This document shows, in pieces, positions 23,367 through 32,419 of a stretch of DNA of 64,000 nt. A program made the translations under genes and the position numbers. The notes under the pieces were generated by a model. It was not told where the DNA came from, did not search any database, and worked only from the letters and a program-made list of their open reading frames with translations. Numbering within the stretch: position 1 is the stretch's first letter; the number at the start of each line of letters is the position of its first letter. Source of the DNA: Arthrobacter_E sp041360795 (GTDB lineage Bacteria > Actinomycetota > Actinomycetes > Actinomycetales > Micrococcaceae); NCBI RefSeq assembly GCF_041360795.1, contig NZ_JBFUPW010000004.1:186001-250000 (forward strand), written 5' to 3'.

Positions 23367-23439
23367 AGGACAGATCGCGGAGAACGGAACCACACGCCCC
23401 CACCGAGGTTCCCAGCCTGGTTCGACTCCAGGCTGTCCA
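23367..23439 (+). other. tRNA-like segment with a T-arm
   Basis: GGACAG (23368-23373) can pair with CTGTCC (23433-23438). The 3' half has a canonical T-arm with loop TTCGACT (23416-23432). The expected D and anticodon arms are not formed well; the middle folds as a GGAACC/GGTTCC hairpin with a 15-nt loop. Perhaps a decayed or unusual tRNA. Confidence 0.3.
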
Positions 23440-23471
23440 CTGGCAAGTCCTCCCAGGGAAGACGCGCCAAC

Positions 23472-23577
23472 GTCGCGGTGGCCTAACCGGTAAAGGCGCT
23501 GCTATCTCTGACCCACTAGACCCACACGGGGATATGGCAGCTCTGGCAGAGACGCGGGATCATACCCCGCCCGCGAC
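23472..23577 (+). other. tRNA-like segment with enlarged anticodon loop
   Basis: 106 nt. The acceptor arms GTCGCGG and CCGCGAC pair perfectly. A D-arm (GCC, loop, GGC), an anticodon-type stem (GCTGC/GCAGC), a short variable hairpin and a T-arm-like stem (GCGGG/CCCGC) follow in the right order. However the loop closed by GCTGC/GCAGC is 34 nt rather than 7, and the T-loop (ATCATAC) is not canonical. An insertion in a tRNA is one reading. Confidence 0.3.
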
Positions 23578-23632
23578 CCGCGTTGCCCCATCACGGGGAG
23601 ATGCACTGCCTCAGCCCGTGGGCTGAGTGCAC

Positions 23633-23708
23633 GGCCTTGTAGCTCAGTCGGTAGAGCACTCCGCCCATAACGGAGAGGTCTCTGGTTCGAGTCCAGACAT
23701 TGCCACCA
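23633..23708 (+). tRNA. Phage tRNA-Met (CAU)
   Basis: 76 nt with encoded CCA. D-arm GCTC/GAGC, anticodon stem CTCCG/CGGAG with loop CCCATAA (anticodon CAU) and T-arm TCTGG/CCAGA with loop TTCGAGT are all canonical. The acceptor stem (GGCCTTG with CATTGCC) has two central mismatches. It could be a Met or a lysidine-modified Ile tRNA. Confidence 0.8.
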
Positions 23709-23851
23709 CACAGAACCCCAGCGCCGTGGCTGGGTGAGACCACGGCAACGCCGGGTCCCCGGCCCACCCGGGAACGAGCCGGGGACCTGGCACCACCCAC
23801 CCCCCTATCAGGCGGGGGGTGGCACGGCACACTAAGACGCGAGGTGGCGCA

Positions 23852-24022
23852 ATGAGCTACTGCGACAGATGCCGGGTAGCCCGCGCACTCGCCACCCTCA
23901 TCACCCCAACAGGCCCACTCCACTTCTGCCTCCACTGCATGCGAACCCACACCGACGGACTCACCATGCAAGACGGCTGGTACAAGAGCTACGACACCAC
24001 AGCCATCAAGGAACTCCGCTGA
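23852..24022 (+). CDS. DUF7455-like zinc-binding small protein
   Basis: 56 residues: MSYCDRCRVARALATLITPTGPLHFCLHCM. The paired CxxC motifs and the CDRC-x-ARAL pattern fit a small zinc-binding family found in actinobacteria and their phages. First protein gene after the tRNA region. Confidence 0.65.
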   Translation: MSYCDRCRVARALATLITPTGPLHFCLHCMRTHTDGLTMQDGWYKSYDTTAIKELR

Positions 24023-24023
24023 C

Positions 24024-24326
24024 ATGGTCACCAGCCGCACCGGCACAGGCCAATGGAAACGCGTCGTACGAGAACGCAGACGCATCGACCAACAACGCGG
24101 CCTCACCCACTGCCCCCGCTGCCGGGTCCGCCTCAACTGGGACGAGGGCCGACTCCCCAACAGCGCCGAGACCGACCACATCATCCCCCATGCCCTGGGC
24201 GGACCAGACACCCTCTCCAACTCGCAGACGCTCTGCCGCCTCTGCAACCAGCAGCTCGGGAACAAACGCCGAAAAGGCCGCCCGAGGCCAGCCATCGCCA
24301 ACCCAGTCACCACAGTTGACTGGTGA
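24024..24326 (+). CDS. HNH endonuclease
   Basis: 100 residues. CPRCR, ETDHIIPHALGGPDTLSNSQTLCRLCNQQLGNK is a complete HNH signature, with two CxxC pairs. HNH proteins encoded right before the terminase in cos-type phages take part in DNA packaging or cleavage, which the position supports here. Confidence 0.92.
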   Translation: MVTSRTGTGQWKRVVRERRRIDQQRGLTHCPRCRVRLNWDEGRLPNSAETDHIIPHALGGPDTLSNSQTLCRLCNQQLGNKRRKGRPRPAIANPVTTVDW

Positions 24327-24467
24327 CCCAGGGGGCACCCGGTCCCCCACCCCGTCCAAGTCGCTTTTCGCGCATAGCGATCCCTCCCCGTTTTCTTTTC
24401 CACATAGAGGGGAATGCGGCTTTTCCGCATTGCGGAATTAGTTGATTTTCCAGAAGAGGTGATTCGT

Positions 24468-24797
24468 TTGACGTCGAAGAAGACACTCCGAGTCGCTGGG
24501 CCTGAAGATGAGGCCGTTGAGGCTGCGAGAAGCGCTGAGCCGATGTCAGTTTTTGAAGCCTCAAAGCTATCACCACTCTATCTGCGAAGGGCCTTACGAG
24601 ACAAGATCTCAATGGACATTGACAACGGCGTTCCGCCTCGGGACCTTGCAGCGCTGTCGAAGAGGTTGGTGGATCTCGCTAAGGAGATCGAGGCTCTTGA
24701 GGCGAAGGAAGCCCAGGAGGACGAGGAAGAGCATTCCCGGGCGCAGGCAGGAGTGAACGCTGGTGGCAACAAGTGGGAAGGAACGGCTGCTATCTGA
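24468..24797 (+). CDS. Terminase small subunit
   Basis: About 109 residues from a TTG at 24468, whose GAGG ribosome binding site is well spaced. An ATG at 24414 in frame lies inside a hairpin (AATGCGG/CCGCATT) and is a weaker start. The protein is helical (EASKLSPLYLRRALRDKISMDIDNGVPPRDLAALSKRLVDLAKEIEALEAKEAQEDEEE). The acidic C-terminal coiled coil and its position directly before the large subunit (overlap 35 bp) support the call. Confidence 0.78.
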   Translation: MTSKKTLRVAGPEDEAVEAARSAEPMSVFEASKLSPLYLRRALRDKISMDIDNGVPPRDLAALSKRLVDLAKEIEALEAKEAQEDEEEHSRAQAGVNAGGNKWEGTAAI

Positions 24798-26214
24798 GGT
24801 AGCCCGCCACTTGCTGATGCCGGAGGGCATCGTCACTCATCGGTGGCCGGAGATCGCGCCGGAGCTGGACCGGATGGGTATCGACATGGATACCTGGCAG
24901 GTCGGTTTGAGTAAGGCGATCACCGCTCAGCGTGACGATGGCCTGTATGCCTGTGGCATCGGTGGAGCGATCATCTCCATCCCCCGGCAGGTCGGCAAGA
25001 CCTTCACCATCGGTGCCCTGATCTTCGCTCTCTGCCAGAGAGACCCCGGGACTCTTGTTCTCTGGACGGCTCACCGGACCAGGACTCACAACGAGACGTT
25101 CAAGGCCATGGAGTCCATGGCGAAGCGGAAGAGGATCGCCCCGTTCATCAAGGCGATCCGTAAGACTAACGGTGAGCAGGAGATCGAGTTCACCAACGGG
25201 TCGCGGATCCTGTTCGGTGCCCGTGAGGCGGGCTTCGGTCGCGGCTTCGCCGAGGTGGACATCATCGTCTTGGATGAGGCGCAGATCCTCACTGAGAAGG
25301 CGATGGAAGACATGGTGCCGGCGACGAACGCCGCCGCGAATGGTCTGGTTATCCTGATCGGGACTCCGCCGCGTCCGATCGATCCGGGCGAGGTGTTCAG
25401 TGGCCGACGTGCGGCCAAGCTGCATGACGACGATCCTGACACCCTTTACGTCGAGTTCTCCGCTGACCGGCACGCCAATCCGGGTGACGAATCCCAGTGG
25501 GCGAAAGCCAACCCGTCGTTCCCTCACCGTGTGAAGCGTGCCGCGATCCTGCGGATGCGGAAGCTCCTGGGGAACGTCGAATCGTTCCTTCGCGAGGGCC
25601 TTGGCATCTGGGATGAGCGGAAGACCGTCAAGACAGCCTTCTCCCCTGGTCTGTGGGGCAAACGCAAGGGCGTCAAGCCTGAGGGTGGCCGGAAGGTGTT
25701 CGGGGTGAAGTTCTCCCCGGACGGCGCGACGGTGGCCCTCTCTGGCGCTCTTCGTCCGGACGATCCGGACGCGCCGATCTTCGTTGAGGGCATCAAGTCG
25801 ATGTCGGCGTCCCAGTCCACGGCCTGGCTGGTGGACTTCCTGGTCGAGCGGAAGGACGAGGCCGCGCAGATCGTCATTGACGGTCGCTCTGGTGTCGGGT
25901 TCCTCGTGAACGCGCTTCGCCAGGAGAAGGTGCCGGCCAAGGCCATCCTGACCCCGAACACCGAGGAAGCCATCGCCGCGCACAGCATGTTCGAACGGGC
26001 CGTGATCGAAGGCGGTCTCGAGCACTCGGGGGAATCCGAGCTGACCACCCAGGCTGAGGCGGCCATCAAGCGCAAGATCGGCAACGCTGGCGGCTTCGGC
26101 TGGGACTCCCCCGCTGACGGGACCAGCGTCGCCCTGCTAGACGCCGCAACCTTGGCGTACTGGGGCGCAAAGACAACGAAACGACGGCCAGGCCGAAAAG
26201 GAGGATTCCTATGA
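24763..26214 (+). CDS. Terminase large subunit
   Basis: 483 residues (GTG start). ATPase: Walker A-like SIPRQVGKT (about residues 72-80), Walker B VDIIVLDEAQ. Nuclease region: FVEGIKSMSASQSTAWLVDFLVER, IVIDGRSGVGFLVNAL and a C-terminal AlLDAATLAYWGA. It is the packaging motor and nuclease. A basic C-terminal tail ends the protein. The stop overlaps the portal gene start by 4 bp. Confidence 0.95.
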   Translation: MATSGKERLLSEVARHLLMPEGIVTHRWPEIAPELDRMGIDMDTWQVGLSKAITAQRDDGLYACGIGGAIISIPRQVGKTFTIGALIFALCQRDPGTLVLWTAHRTRTHNETFKAMESMAKRKRIAPFIKAIRKTNGEQEIEFTNGSRILFGAREAGFGRGFAEVDIIVLDEAQILTEKAMEDMVPATNAAANGLVILIGTPPRPIDPGEVFSGRRAAKLHDDDPDTLYVEFSADRHANPGDESQWAKANPSFPHRVKRAAILRMRKLLGNVESFLREGLGIWDERKTVKTAFSPGLWGKRKGVKPEGGRKVFGVKFSPDGATVALSGALRPDDPDAPIFVEGIKSMSASQSTAWLVDFLVERKDEAAQIVIDGRSGVGFLVNALRQEKVPAKAILTPNTEEAIAAHSMFERAVIEGGLEHSGESELTTQAEAAIKRKIGNAGGFGWDSPADGTSVALLDAATLAYWGAKTTKRRPGRKGGFL

Positions 26215-27650
26215 CATGGGGCTACAAGGATCTCTCCAATCTGACAGTCGAAGGGCTCACCGACGATGAACTGAGGACCACCCGGAAGCTCTTCGCTACG
26301 TGGGCCGCTCGCCTGCCCAAGACGCTCCGCCGTTCCCAGTACGCCGATGCGGAGAACCCGTTCAAGGACCTCGGCATCGCCCTGCCTCCGCAGCTCCGCA
26401 ACGCCAAGTTCTACCTCTCCTGGGCGGCGATGGCGGTTCGTCGACCGTCACTGCGAGTGCAGTTTGATGGCCTACATCTTCCTGGTTCGGATGACCCGTT
26501 CGAGCTTGGCGAGGTGTTCAAGGCCAACAACTTTGGGCTCGAGTTCCAGCAGGCCGTAACCGGGGCGAACAAGCACTCAGTGTCTTTCGTGACGGTCGCT
26601 AAGGGAGACAAAGGAGAGGCCCCGGCGCAGATCATCGGACACTCTGCCGAAACCTCTGCTGGCATCTGGAACCGCCGCAAGCGCCGCTTGGAAGCCCTAC
26701 TGACTATCACGGACGTTGACCAACGCAGCAACCCAACCGAGTTCATCGTCTGGCTGGATGACTTCGTCATCACCTGCACCCTTGATGGTGCAAAGTGGAC
26801 TGCCCAGAAGGACGAAAACCCCATTGGCCGCGTCCTCGGCGTGCCTGTACGGAACGACCCTCAGGGTAATGCGCCGTTTGGTCGCTCACGGCTTACGAAT
26901 TCCGTAATGGCCTTGAACGACATGGCTGTCCGCGCGTTCGTTCGCATGGAAGGCAATGCCGAGTTCTATTCGACTCCGCAGCTCGCGATCTTGGGCATTG
27001 CGGAGGATGCCTTCAGCGGGTCTGTGGAAGAGGCCAAGTTCAAGCTTGCGATGTCTCGCCTCCTCGCGCTCACTAAGGACGAGGACGGCGACATTCCGCA
27101 GCTCAAGCAGTTGCAGCAGGCGACGATGACCCCTCACAGCGACATGCTTCGAACGGTAGCGATGGCGTTCAGTGGTGAGACTGGCTTGTCGCCATCTTCT
27201 CTCGGTGTGCTGCATGATCAGCCGTCCAGTGCCGAGGCGATCCGTGCTGCTGAGCATGAGCTTCTGATCGACATCATGTGGCAGAACCAATACGTTCTTG
27301 CCCCTGCCGTGGAAGAGATCGCCGGGTTGGCGTACATGGTCAAGGAGAACGAGACGAGCCTCCCGGACGAGTTCTGGAAGCTCTCGGCACGGTTCCGCAA
27401 TCCGGAGTTCCGCTCTATGTCGGCTGAGGCTGACGCGCTCACGAAACTCGCCCCTGTACTTCCTCAGCTCATCCAGTACCCGACGCTCGCTGGCCGGGTC
27501 TTTACCGATGACGAGGTTGACAGCCTGCGGAACGAGGCGAAACAGGGCATGGTCGCGGACTTCATCAACCGCGTGGCCGGCCAGACCGCCGTGACTCCTG
27601 AGGTGGCCGCTGAGGTCGCCAAGGGTGCCGACAACCAGGCAACCGCGTAA
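26211..27650 (+). CDS. Portal protein
   Basis: 479 residues, of the length and helix content usual for phage portal proteins (SPP1 gp6/HK97-type). Recognisable portions include PFGRSRLTNSVMALNDMAVRAFVRMEGNAEFYSTPQLAILGI and SSAEAIRAAEHELLIDIMWQNQYVLAPAVEEIAGLA. It forms the dodecameric ring for DNA entry. Placed directly after the terminase. Confidence 0.92.
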   Translation: MTWGYKDLSNLTVEGLTDDELRTTRKLFATWAARLPKTLRRSQYADAENPFKDLGIALPPQLRNAKFYLSWAAMAVRRPSLRVQFDGLHLPGSDDPFELGEVFKANNFGLEFQQAVTGANKHSVSFVTVAKGDKGEAPAQIIGHSAETSAGIWNRRKRRLEALLTITDVDQRSNPTEFIVWLDDFVITCTLDGAKWTAQKDENPIGRVLGVPVRNDPQGNAPFGRSRLTNSVMALNDMAVRAFVRMEGNAEFYSTPQLAILGIAEDAFSGSVEEAKFKLAMSRLLALTKDEDGDIPQLKQLQQATMTPHSDMLRTVAMAFSGETGLSPSSLGVLHDQPSSAEAIRAAEHELLIDIMWQNQYVLAPAVEEIAGLAYMVKENETSLPDEFWKLSARFRNPEFRSMSAEADALTKLAPVLPQLIQYPTLAGRVFTDDEVDSLRNEAKQGMVADFINRVAGQTAVTPEVAAEVAKGADNQATA

Positions 27651-27670
27651 CCAGATCAGGGAGGTCTCCT

Positions 27671-28567
27671 GTGATTCCTCTCGCCATGGTCAACAGCTAT
27701 TCCATGCTTCTTGGCGAGCTTTCGACCAGAGCGCTTGTCGATCTACAGCGCACTATCGGTCCGGTCCGGGATGCCTCGCCTGAGGTGAAGCGGCGGACCA
27801 TGCGGGAGCTGTTGCCGGTGTTGGGTGACCAGTACGCGGGGATGACCTCGCTGATCTCGGCGCAGTTCTTCACGGAGCTGCAACAGGTCCTCGAGATCCG
27901 GAACCCTGTGGACGCTCAGAGCCTCGCTGGCCCTGGCGCTGACCGGTGGGACTCCCTGGCCGGTTGGGCGAGCCGCCCGGCAGCACTCGAGCAGGGCGGG
28001 AACGCGCTGATGTTCTCGCTCCTGTCCGGTGGGTTGACGCGGGTCCTGACCGAGATGGCCGCTGACACCATGATCGGCAACGCCGAGGCGCAGGGCGGCA
28101 TGGGCTACCAGCGCGTCCCTAAGCCGGGCTGTTGCGCGTTCTGCGGGATGCTCGCCTCCCGTGGTGCCGCCTACACGTCCAAGGAGTCAGCCGGGACGGT
28201 GGTGGGCCGTGGGGTGCCCTTGGAGAAGACCAAGGGCCGTCGTGGCGGGCAGGGCAGGGGCATCAACCCCCGCGGATCCCGACGCTTGGGTGAGTCCTTC
28301 CACGACCACTGCCGGTGCGCCGTCGTCGCGGTCACCCCTCAGAACGCGGTGCAGATGCAATCCGACGCGGACCGCTACCTGGACACCTACCGCAAGGGCT
28401 ACGAGCAGGCCCAGGACGGCAAGATCTGGGTCCCTGCCGAACGCACCAAGGACGGCTCACGCTCCGGCACCGGCCACTGGGAAACCCCCACGGGTGAGAA
28501 GTCCTCGGCCAAGGACCGGACCAGCCAGGTCCTTCAATACATGCGCGCCGAACTCGGCGTGAAGTGA
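27671..28567 (+). CDS. MuF-like minor head protein
   Basis: 298 residues from a GTG at 27671 (ribosome binding site GGGAGG). The central GYQRVPKPGCCAFCGMLASRGAAY and the late FHDHCRCAVVAVTP with its CxC are characteristic of the VG15/MuF-like capsid maturation proteins of actinophages. Likely a head-morphogenesis protein in the capsid interior. Confidence 0.88.
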   Translation: MIPLAMVNSYSMLLGELSTRALVDLQRTIGPVRDASPEVKRRTMRELLPVLGDQYAGMTSLISAQFFTELQQVLEIRNPVDAQSLAGPGADRWDSLAGWASRPAALEQGGNALMFSLLSGGLTRVLTEMAADTMIGNAEAQGGMGYQRVPKPGCCAFCGMLASRGAAYTSKESAGTVVGRGVPLEKTKGRRGGQGRGINPRGSRRLGESFHDHCRCAVVAVTPQNAVQMQSDADRYLDTYRKGYEQAQDGKIWVPAERTKDGSRSGTGHWETPTGEKSSAKDRTSQVLQYMRAELGVK

Positions 28568-28665
28568 CTTCCACGGTTCTCCCGTGAAGCGGTACGCGCC
28601 CGTCTGCGCGGTGATCACCCTCTATGCCCGTACGGGGCCTAAACGGAAGAAAGTGAGGTGCCGCC

Positions 28666-29163
28666 TTGGGCGACACGACCAACACCGCACCAGCGGGAGA
28701 AACCACCGAGACCCAGATGCAGCCGGAAGGCAAGCAGTTTGAGCCGATCACCTCTCAGGAGGACCTTGACCGGGTCCTGGGGCAGCGCCTGGCTCGGGAA
28801 AAGGCGCGTTACGCGGACTACGACGCGCTGAAGGCTAAGGCCGAACAGCTCACGCAGCTCGAGAACGCGAACAAGACCGAACTGCAGAAGGCCACCGAGC
28901 GAGCCGAACAGCTCGCCAAAGAGAACGCCCGCCTTGAGGCAACCGCACTGCGCGCCTCTGTGGCAGCCGCTAAGGGCGTCCCGGAGAACCTTCTGAGCGG
29001 TGGGACCCGGGAAGAGATCGAAGCCGCCGCTGACGCGCTTCTGGCCTTCCGTGGGACCAAACAGACCGCACCCGTCGTCCCCGCCCAGGGGAAGACCCCA
29101 TCCAAGATCACCGACGACCCGCGCAAGGAATGGCTGCGCGGCGTCCTCGGAACCAATTCCTAA
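28666..29163 (+). CDS. Capsid scaffolding protein
   Basis: 165 residues from a TTG at 28666. Highly charged coiled coil (LDRVLGQRLAREKARYADYDALKAKAEQLTQLENANKTELQKATERAEQLAKENARLEA), with the VLGQRLAREKARY pattern typical of scaffold proteins. It sits directly before the capsid gene. It has no protease domain. Confidence 0.88.
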   Translation: MGDTTNTAPAGETTETQMQPEGKQFEPITSQEDLDRVLGQRLAREKARYADYDALKAKAEQLTQLENANKTELQKATERAEQLAKENARLEATALRASVAAAKGVPENLLSGGTREEIEAAADALLAFRGTKQTAPVVPAQGKTPSKITDDPRKEWLRGVLGTNS

Positions 29164-29179
29164 GTAGAGAGGCAGCGAA

Positions 29180-30088
29180 ATGGCTGTTTACACCTCTGAC
29201 CTGTCCGGCATCCTCCCGGCGCAGATCCTCGACGGCATGGTGGAGAAGTCCAAGACCTCCGGCACCATCTCGGCACTGTCCACCCAGGAGCCGATGAAGT
29301 TCGGCGAAGTCACCGTCGTTTCCTTCGACCAGGACCCGGCTGCGGAGTTCGTGGAGGAAGGCGGCGCGAAGTCATCCGAGGACATCAAGCCGACCTCCGC
29401 CAAGGCGACCCCGCACAAGGCCGTCGTCACCTACCGCACCTCCGATGAGTTCCTGTGGGCCGACGAGGACTACCAGCTGGGCATCCTGGACAAGTTCGCG
29501 GAGAAGGGCTCTCGCGCCCTGTCCCGTGCCCTGGATCTCGGCGCGTACTTCCGCCTGAACCCCAAGACCGGAAACGCGATCACCTCCTGGACCAACTACC
29601 TGAACTCGACCACCAAGCGGGTCGAGATCGGCGCGGCGGGCCCCGAAGCTGAGCTGGAAGCCGCAACCGGCCTGGTGATCGCTGACGGCTTCGCCCCGAC
29701 AGGCATCGCCCTCACTCGCGGCTACGCCCACTCCTTCACCACGGAACGCTACCCGGACGGCCGCAAGAAGTTCCCCGAGCTGGGCATGGGCCTGAACATC
29801 ACCAACCTGGCCGGACTGCGCGCCTCCGTGTCCACGACCGTCCAGGGCAAGGCCCGCGACGCGGACACCACGGACAACAAGGTCCGCGCTATCGTGGGCG
29901 ACTTCGATGAGGGCATCCGCTGGGGCATCCAGAAGGAAATCCCCTTCCAGGTCATCCCCTACGGCGACCCGGACAACACGGGCCGTGACCTCAAGGGCCA
30001 CAACGAAGTCGCTCTCCGTATGGAGATCGTCTACGCCTGGTACGTCTACGCAGACCGTTTCGCGGTCATTGAGGACGTGACTCCGTGA
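29180..30088 (+). CDS. Major capsid protein, HK97-fold
   Basis: 302 residues. SGILPAQILDGMVEKSKTSGTISALSTQEPMKFGEV, the AEFVEEGGAKSSEDIKPT E-loop region and EVALRMEIVYAWYVYADRFAVIED match the major capsid proteins of siphoviruses with this gene order. There is no N-terminal delta domain, in agreement with a separate scaffold gene. Confidence 0.9.
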   Translation: MAVYTSDLSGILPAQILDGMVEKSKTSGTISALSTQEPMKFGEVTVVSFDQDPAAEFVEEGGAKSSEDIKPTSAKATPHKAVVTYRTSDEFLWADEDYQLGILDKFAEKGSRALSRALDLGAYFRLNPKTGNAITSWTNYLNSTTKRVEIGAAGPEAELEAATGLVIADGFAPTGIALTRGYAHSFTTERYPDGRKKFPELGMGLNITNLAGLRASVSTTVQGKARDADTTDNKVRAIVGDFDEGIRWGIQKEIPFQVIPYGDPDNTGRDLKGHNEVALRMEIVYAWYVYADRFAVIEDVTP

Positions 30089-30336
30089 GCGACCTGATCA
30101 CGTTGGTTCACCGGACGCTGGGCGTTCGCGTGAACGTCAACGAAGAGCTGGTCTCCGGCCTCAGCTCCCAGTACGTCCCGGAAGCCGACTACGTCCCGCC
30201 TGCGACTTCGAAGCAGCCCACGCGTAAGACCGCCACCGTGCGGACGGCCAAGGCCAAGGAAGCCGCCAAGCCCGCCACCGAGGAATCCGAGGGACAGGGC
30301 GACGGCGGCGAGGGCGAGAAGTCCGAGGACGAGTAA
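30085..30336 (+). CDS. Small head protein, charged C-terminus
   Basis: 83 residues (GTG start, overlaps the capsid stop). LITLVHRTLGVRVNVNEELVSGLSSQYVPE followed by a basic and then acidic disordered tail. Small proteins of this type follow the capsid gene in many actinophages and may be head-decoration or connector adapters. Confidence 0.7.
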   Translation: MSDLITLVHRTLGVRVNVNEELVSGLSSQYVPEADYVPPATSKQPTRKTATVRTAKAKEAAKPATEESEGQGDGGEGEKSEDE

Positions 30337-30348
30337 GGAGGTCGGGCC

Positions 30349-30831
30349 ATGGCTGAAGTGACACCGTTTCCGTTCGCCACGGTGGACGAGTTGAAGCAGC
30401 GGTGGCCCGACTTCCCGCTCGGTGCCGAGGAAGCGGCGACGGTGGCCCTTGAGGATGCGTCCCAGTTCATCTTGGACGTCTGCTCAGGGGCCGCCAACGC
30501 CAGCCCATCAACCCGCCGCCGGGTGGTGTGCGCCGTGGTTCGCCGCTCGATGGGCACCCCCGATGGCGGCGAAGGCATGGAATCCATGACCCAGGGAGCC
30601 GGGCCATTCCAGCAAACCTGGAAGGTCTCGAACCCCGACGGTAACTACTACCTGAACAAGCAGGAGAAGATCGCGCTCGGCTGCGGGAAGTCGAAGGCGT
30701 TCGGGGTGCAGATCGCATTCCGGCCGGACGGCATCCACCTCCCCTGGTGCAGTCTGAACTTCGGTGCAACGTACTGCTCCTGCGGGACCGACATCGCCGG
30801 GGAACCGATCTACGAGGGCGGGACACCATGA
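30349..30831 (+). CDS. Head-to-tail adaptor (Gp15/Gp19-like)
   Basis: 160 residues. FATVDELKQRWPDFPLGAEEAATVALEDASQFILDVC... RRRVVCAVVRRSMGTP fits the helical head-completion adaptor family. The C-terminal region is Cys-rich and probably structural. ribosome binding site AAGGAGG. Confidence 0.82.
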   Translation: MAEVTPFPFATVDELKQRWPDFPLGAEEAATVALEDASQFILDVCSGAANASPSTRRRVVCAVVRRSMGTPDGGEGMESMTQGAGPFQQTWKVSNPDGNYYLNKQEKIALGCGKSKAFGVQIAFRPDGIHLPWCSLNFGATYCSCGTDIAGEPIYEGGTP

Positions 30832-31166
30832 AGTTCCCCACCCCCTACACGGTCGGTCACCAGGAACGCATCGCGTCCGGCACGGACCCCATGGGCGACC
30901 CGCTCCCTGAGCACTGGGAGCCCCGCCCAGACCAGAAGGTCATGGGCTGGGCACCTCCCGGGCCGGACACGGAGATTCGCCCCACAGGCTCCGGCGTTGA
31001 CCGCGATCTGGACCTCTACAGCCCCACCGGGTTCACGAAGCCCCAGGACAAAGTCATCATCGACGGCGTCGAGTTCTTCGCTGTCGGCTGGCCCGAGGAC
31101 TACAACCACGGGCCCTGGCGATGGGCTCCGGGGTACAGGATCAACCTCAAGCGAGTGGAGGGCTGA
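30828..31166 (+). CDS. Head-to-tail stopper
   Basis: 112 residues, starting MKFPTPYTVGHQERIASG. The late KVIIDGVEFFAVGWPEDYNHGPWRWAPGYRINLKRVEG beta-hairpin motif is a mark of phage stopper proteins. Overlaps its neighbour by 4 bp. Confidence 0.82.
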   Translation: MKFPTPYTVGHQERIASGTDPMGDPLPEHWEPRPDQKVMGWAPPGPDTEIRPTGSGVDRDLDLYSPTGFTKPQDKVIIDGVEFFAVGWPEDYNHGPWRWAPGYRINLKRVEG

Positions 31167-31405
31167 TGGCCGCCAGAGTGAAGCTCAACAACAGGGGGTT
31201 CCGGGAACTCCGAAACGATCCCGCCGTGGTCGCATTCCTCGAGTACGAGGCTGAGCGAATCATCGACAACGCCGGCCCCGGGTTCGAAAGGGACACCCAC
31301 ACTGGCGGAAGCCGTGCCCGTGTGGCGATCTTCCCGAACAGCGCCGAAGGCTACCGGGCCGAGGCGAAGTACGGCGCGCTGTCGAAGGCGGTGGGCGGTG
31401 GCTAA
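31166..31405 (+). CDS. Neck protein (HK97 gp10-like)
   Basis: 79 residues from the ATG at 31166 (MAARVKLNNRGFRELRNDPAVVAFL). The short helix-plus-beta pattern fits the small neck-1/tail-completion proteins that follow the stopper. Overlaps the next gene by 8 bp. Confidence 0.75.
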   Translation: MAARVKLNNRGFRELRNDPAVVAFLEYEAERIIDNAGPGFERDTHTGGSRARVAIFPNSAEGYRAEAKYGALSKAVGGG

Positions 31406-31823
31406 CCAAGCGGTCCTGTTCGGCAATGCCCTGGCAGCGGCCCGGCTATGGCTGGTCGGGAAGATCCCTGGGCTCACCATTGTCGGCACTGAGCCGAATC
31501 CTCGTCCGGACCAGTTCGTTCTCATCAGCGACGCTGGCGGCCGCCAATACTCGCCGATCCACGAGGCGGCATTCCTCATGGTCGATACGTGGGGGCCGAC
31601 GAAGAACGTTGCCAAGGCCAAGGCGCAGCTCGTCCGGGCGCACCTGTCATCCCTGTACAACGACACCATCACCGTCCCGGCCAGTACCGATTCCCCAGCA
31701 ATGGACGTCGTCATCTACCGGGCCACCCCCATGGGCGGGCTCGTGGATCTCCCCGACCCGGACGCCAAGATCCCGCGCTACCGGCAGAACTTCGAACTCC
31801 TCGTTCGCGGCACGCCGATCTAA
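31398..31823 (+). CDS. Tail terminator
   Basis: 141 residues from a GTG at 31398. RLWLVGKIPGLTIVGTEPNPRPDQFVLISDAGGRQYSPIHEAAFLMVDTWG and a late YRATPMGGLVDLPDPDAKIPRYRQNFELLVRG match tail terminator/completion proteins. A terminator-like hairpin follows. Confidence 0.82.
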   Translation: MANQAVLFGNALAAARLWLVGKIPGLTIVGTEPNPRPDQFVLISDAGGRQYSPIHEAAFLMVDTWGPTKNVAKAKAQLVRAHLSSLYNDTITVPASTDSPAMDVVIYRATPMGGLVDLPDPDAKIPRYRQNFELLVRGTPI

Positions 31824-31841
31824 CCCAACCCAAACCTTGCA

Positions 31842-31869
31842 AGCCCTGCCACCCGGCGGGGCTTTTTTC
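31842..31869 (+). terminator. Intrinsic terminator before the major tail gene
   Basis: AGCCCTGCC/GGCGGGGCT stem with a T-run. Probably partial, or the major tail protein gene has its own promoter. Confidence 0.75.
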
Positions 31870-31889
31870 ATGCCCCCAGGAGGGACAAC

Positions 31890-32411
31890 ATGGCACTCAC
31901 TGCCGCAAACGTGCGCGTCGCCGTCACCGGTTCGTGCAACATCGCCCCGCTCGGAACCACACTGCCTGTCGATGCGACCACGGCCCTTGCCGCCGCATTC
32001 AAGGATGTCGGGTACGTGTCGGAGGACGGCGTTACCCAGTCCATCAGCACCGACCAGTCCGACATCAAGGCATGGCAGAACGGTGATGTGGTCCGGAAGA
32101 TCCAGACCAGCCACGAAGTCACGTATCAGTTCACCATGATCGAGACAAACGGCGAGACGGCACAGATTTACTACGCAGATCCGGATGCCACGGACACCGA
32201 GGTCAAGATCACCGCCGCTCAGACAAGCCACAACGTGTGGGCCATCGAGATCAAGGACGGCACTGAGGTCAGCCGCATCGTGCTCCCTGACGCACAGGTC
32301 ACCGAGCGCGGGGACATGGTCTTCAAGACGGACGAAGCTGTCGGCTACGACATCACCCTGACCGCCTACCCGGACGCCACCGGAACGAAGGCCTACATCT
32401 ACTCGGCCTGA
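31890..32411 (+). CDS. Major tail protein
   Basis: 173 residues. ANVRVAVTGSCNIAPLGTTLPVDATTALAAAFKDVGYVSEDGVTQSISTDQSDIKAWQNGDVV is a strongly typical actinophage tail-tube sequence. The ribosome binding site is AGGAGG. It stands between two hairpins, which fits a separately regulated abundant protein. Confidence 0.93.
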   Translation: MALTAANVRVAVTGSCNIAPLGTTLPVDATTALAAAFKDVGYVSEDGVTQSISTDQSDIKAWQNGDVVRKIQTSHEVTYQFTMIETNGETAQIYYADPDATDTEVKITAAQTSHNVWAIEIKDGTEVSRIVLPDAQVTERGDMVFKTDEAVGYDITLTAYPDATGTKAYIYSA

Positions 32412-32419
32412 TCCAAGCC

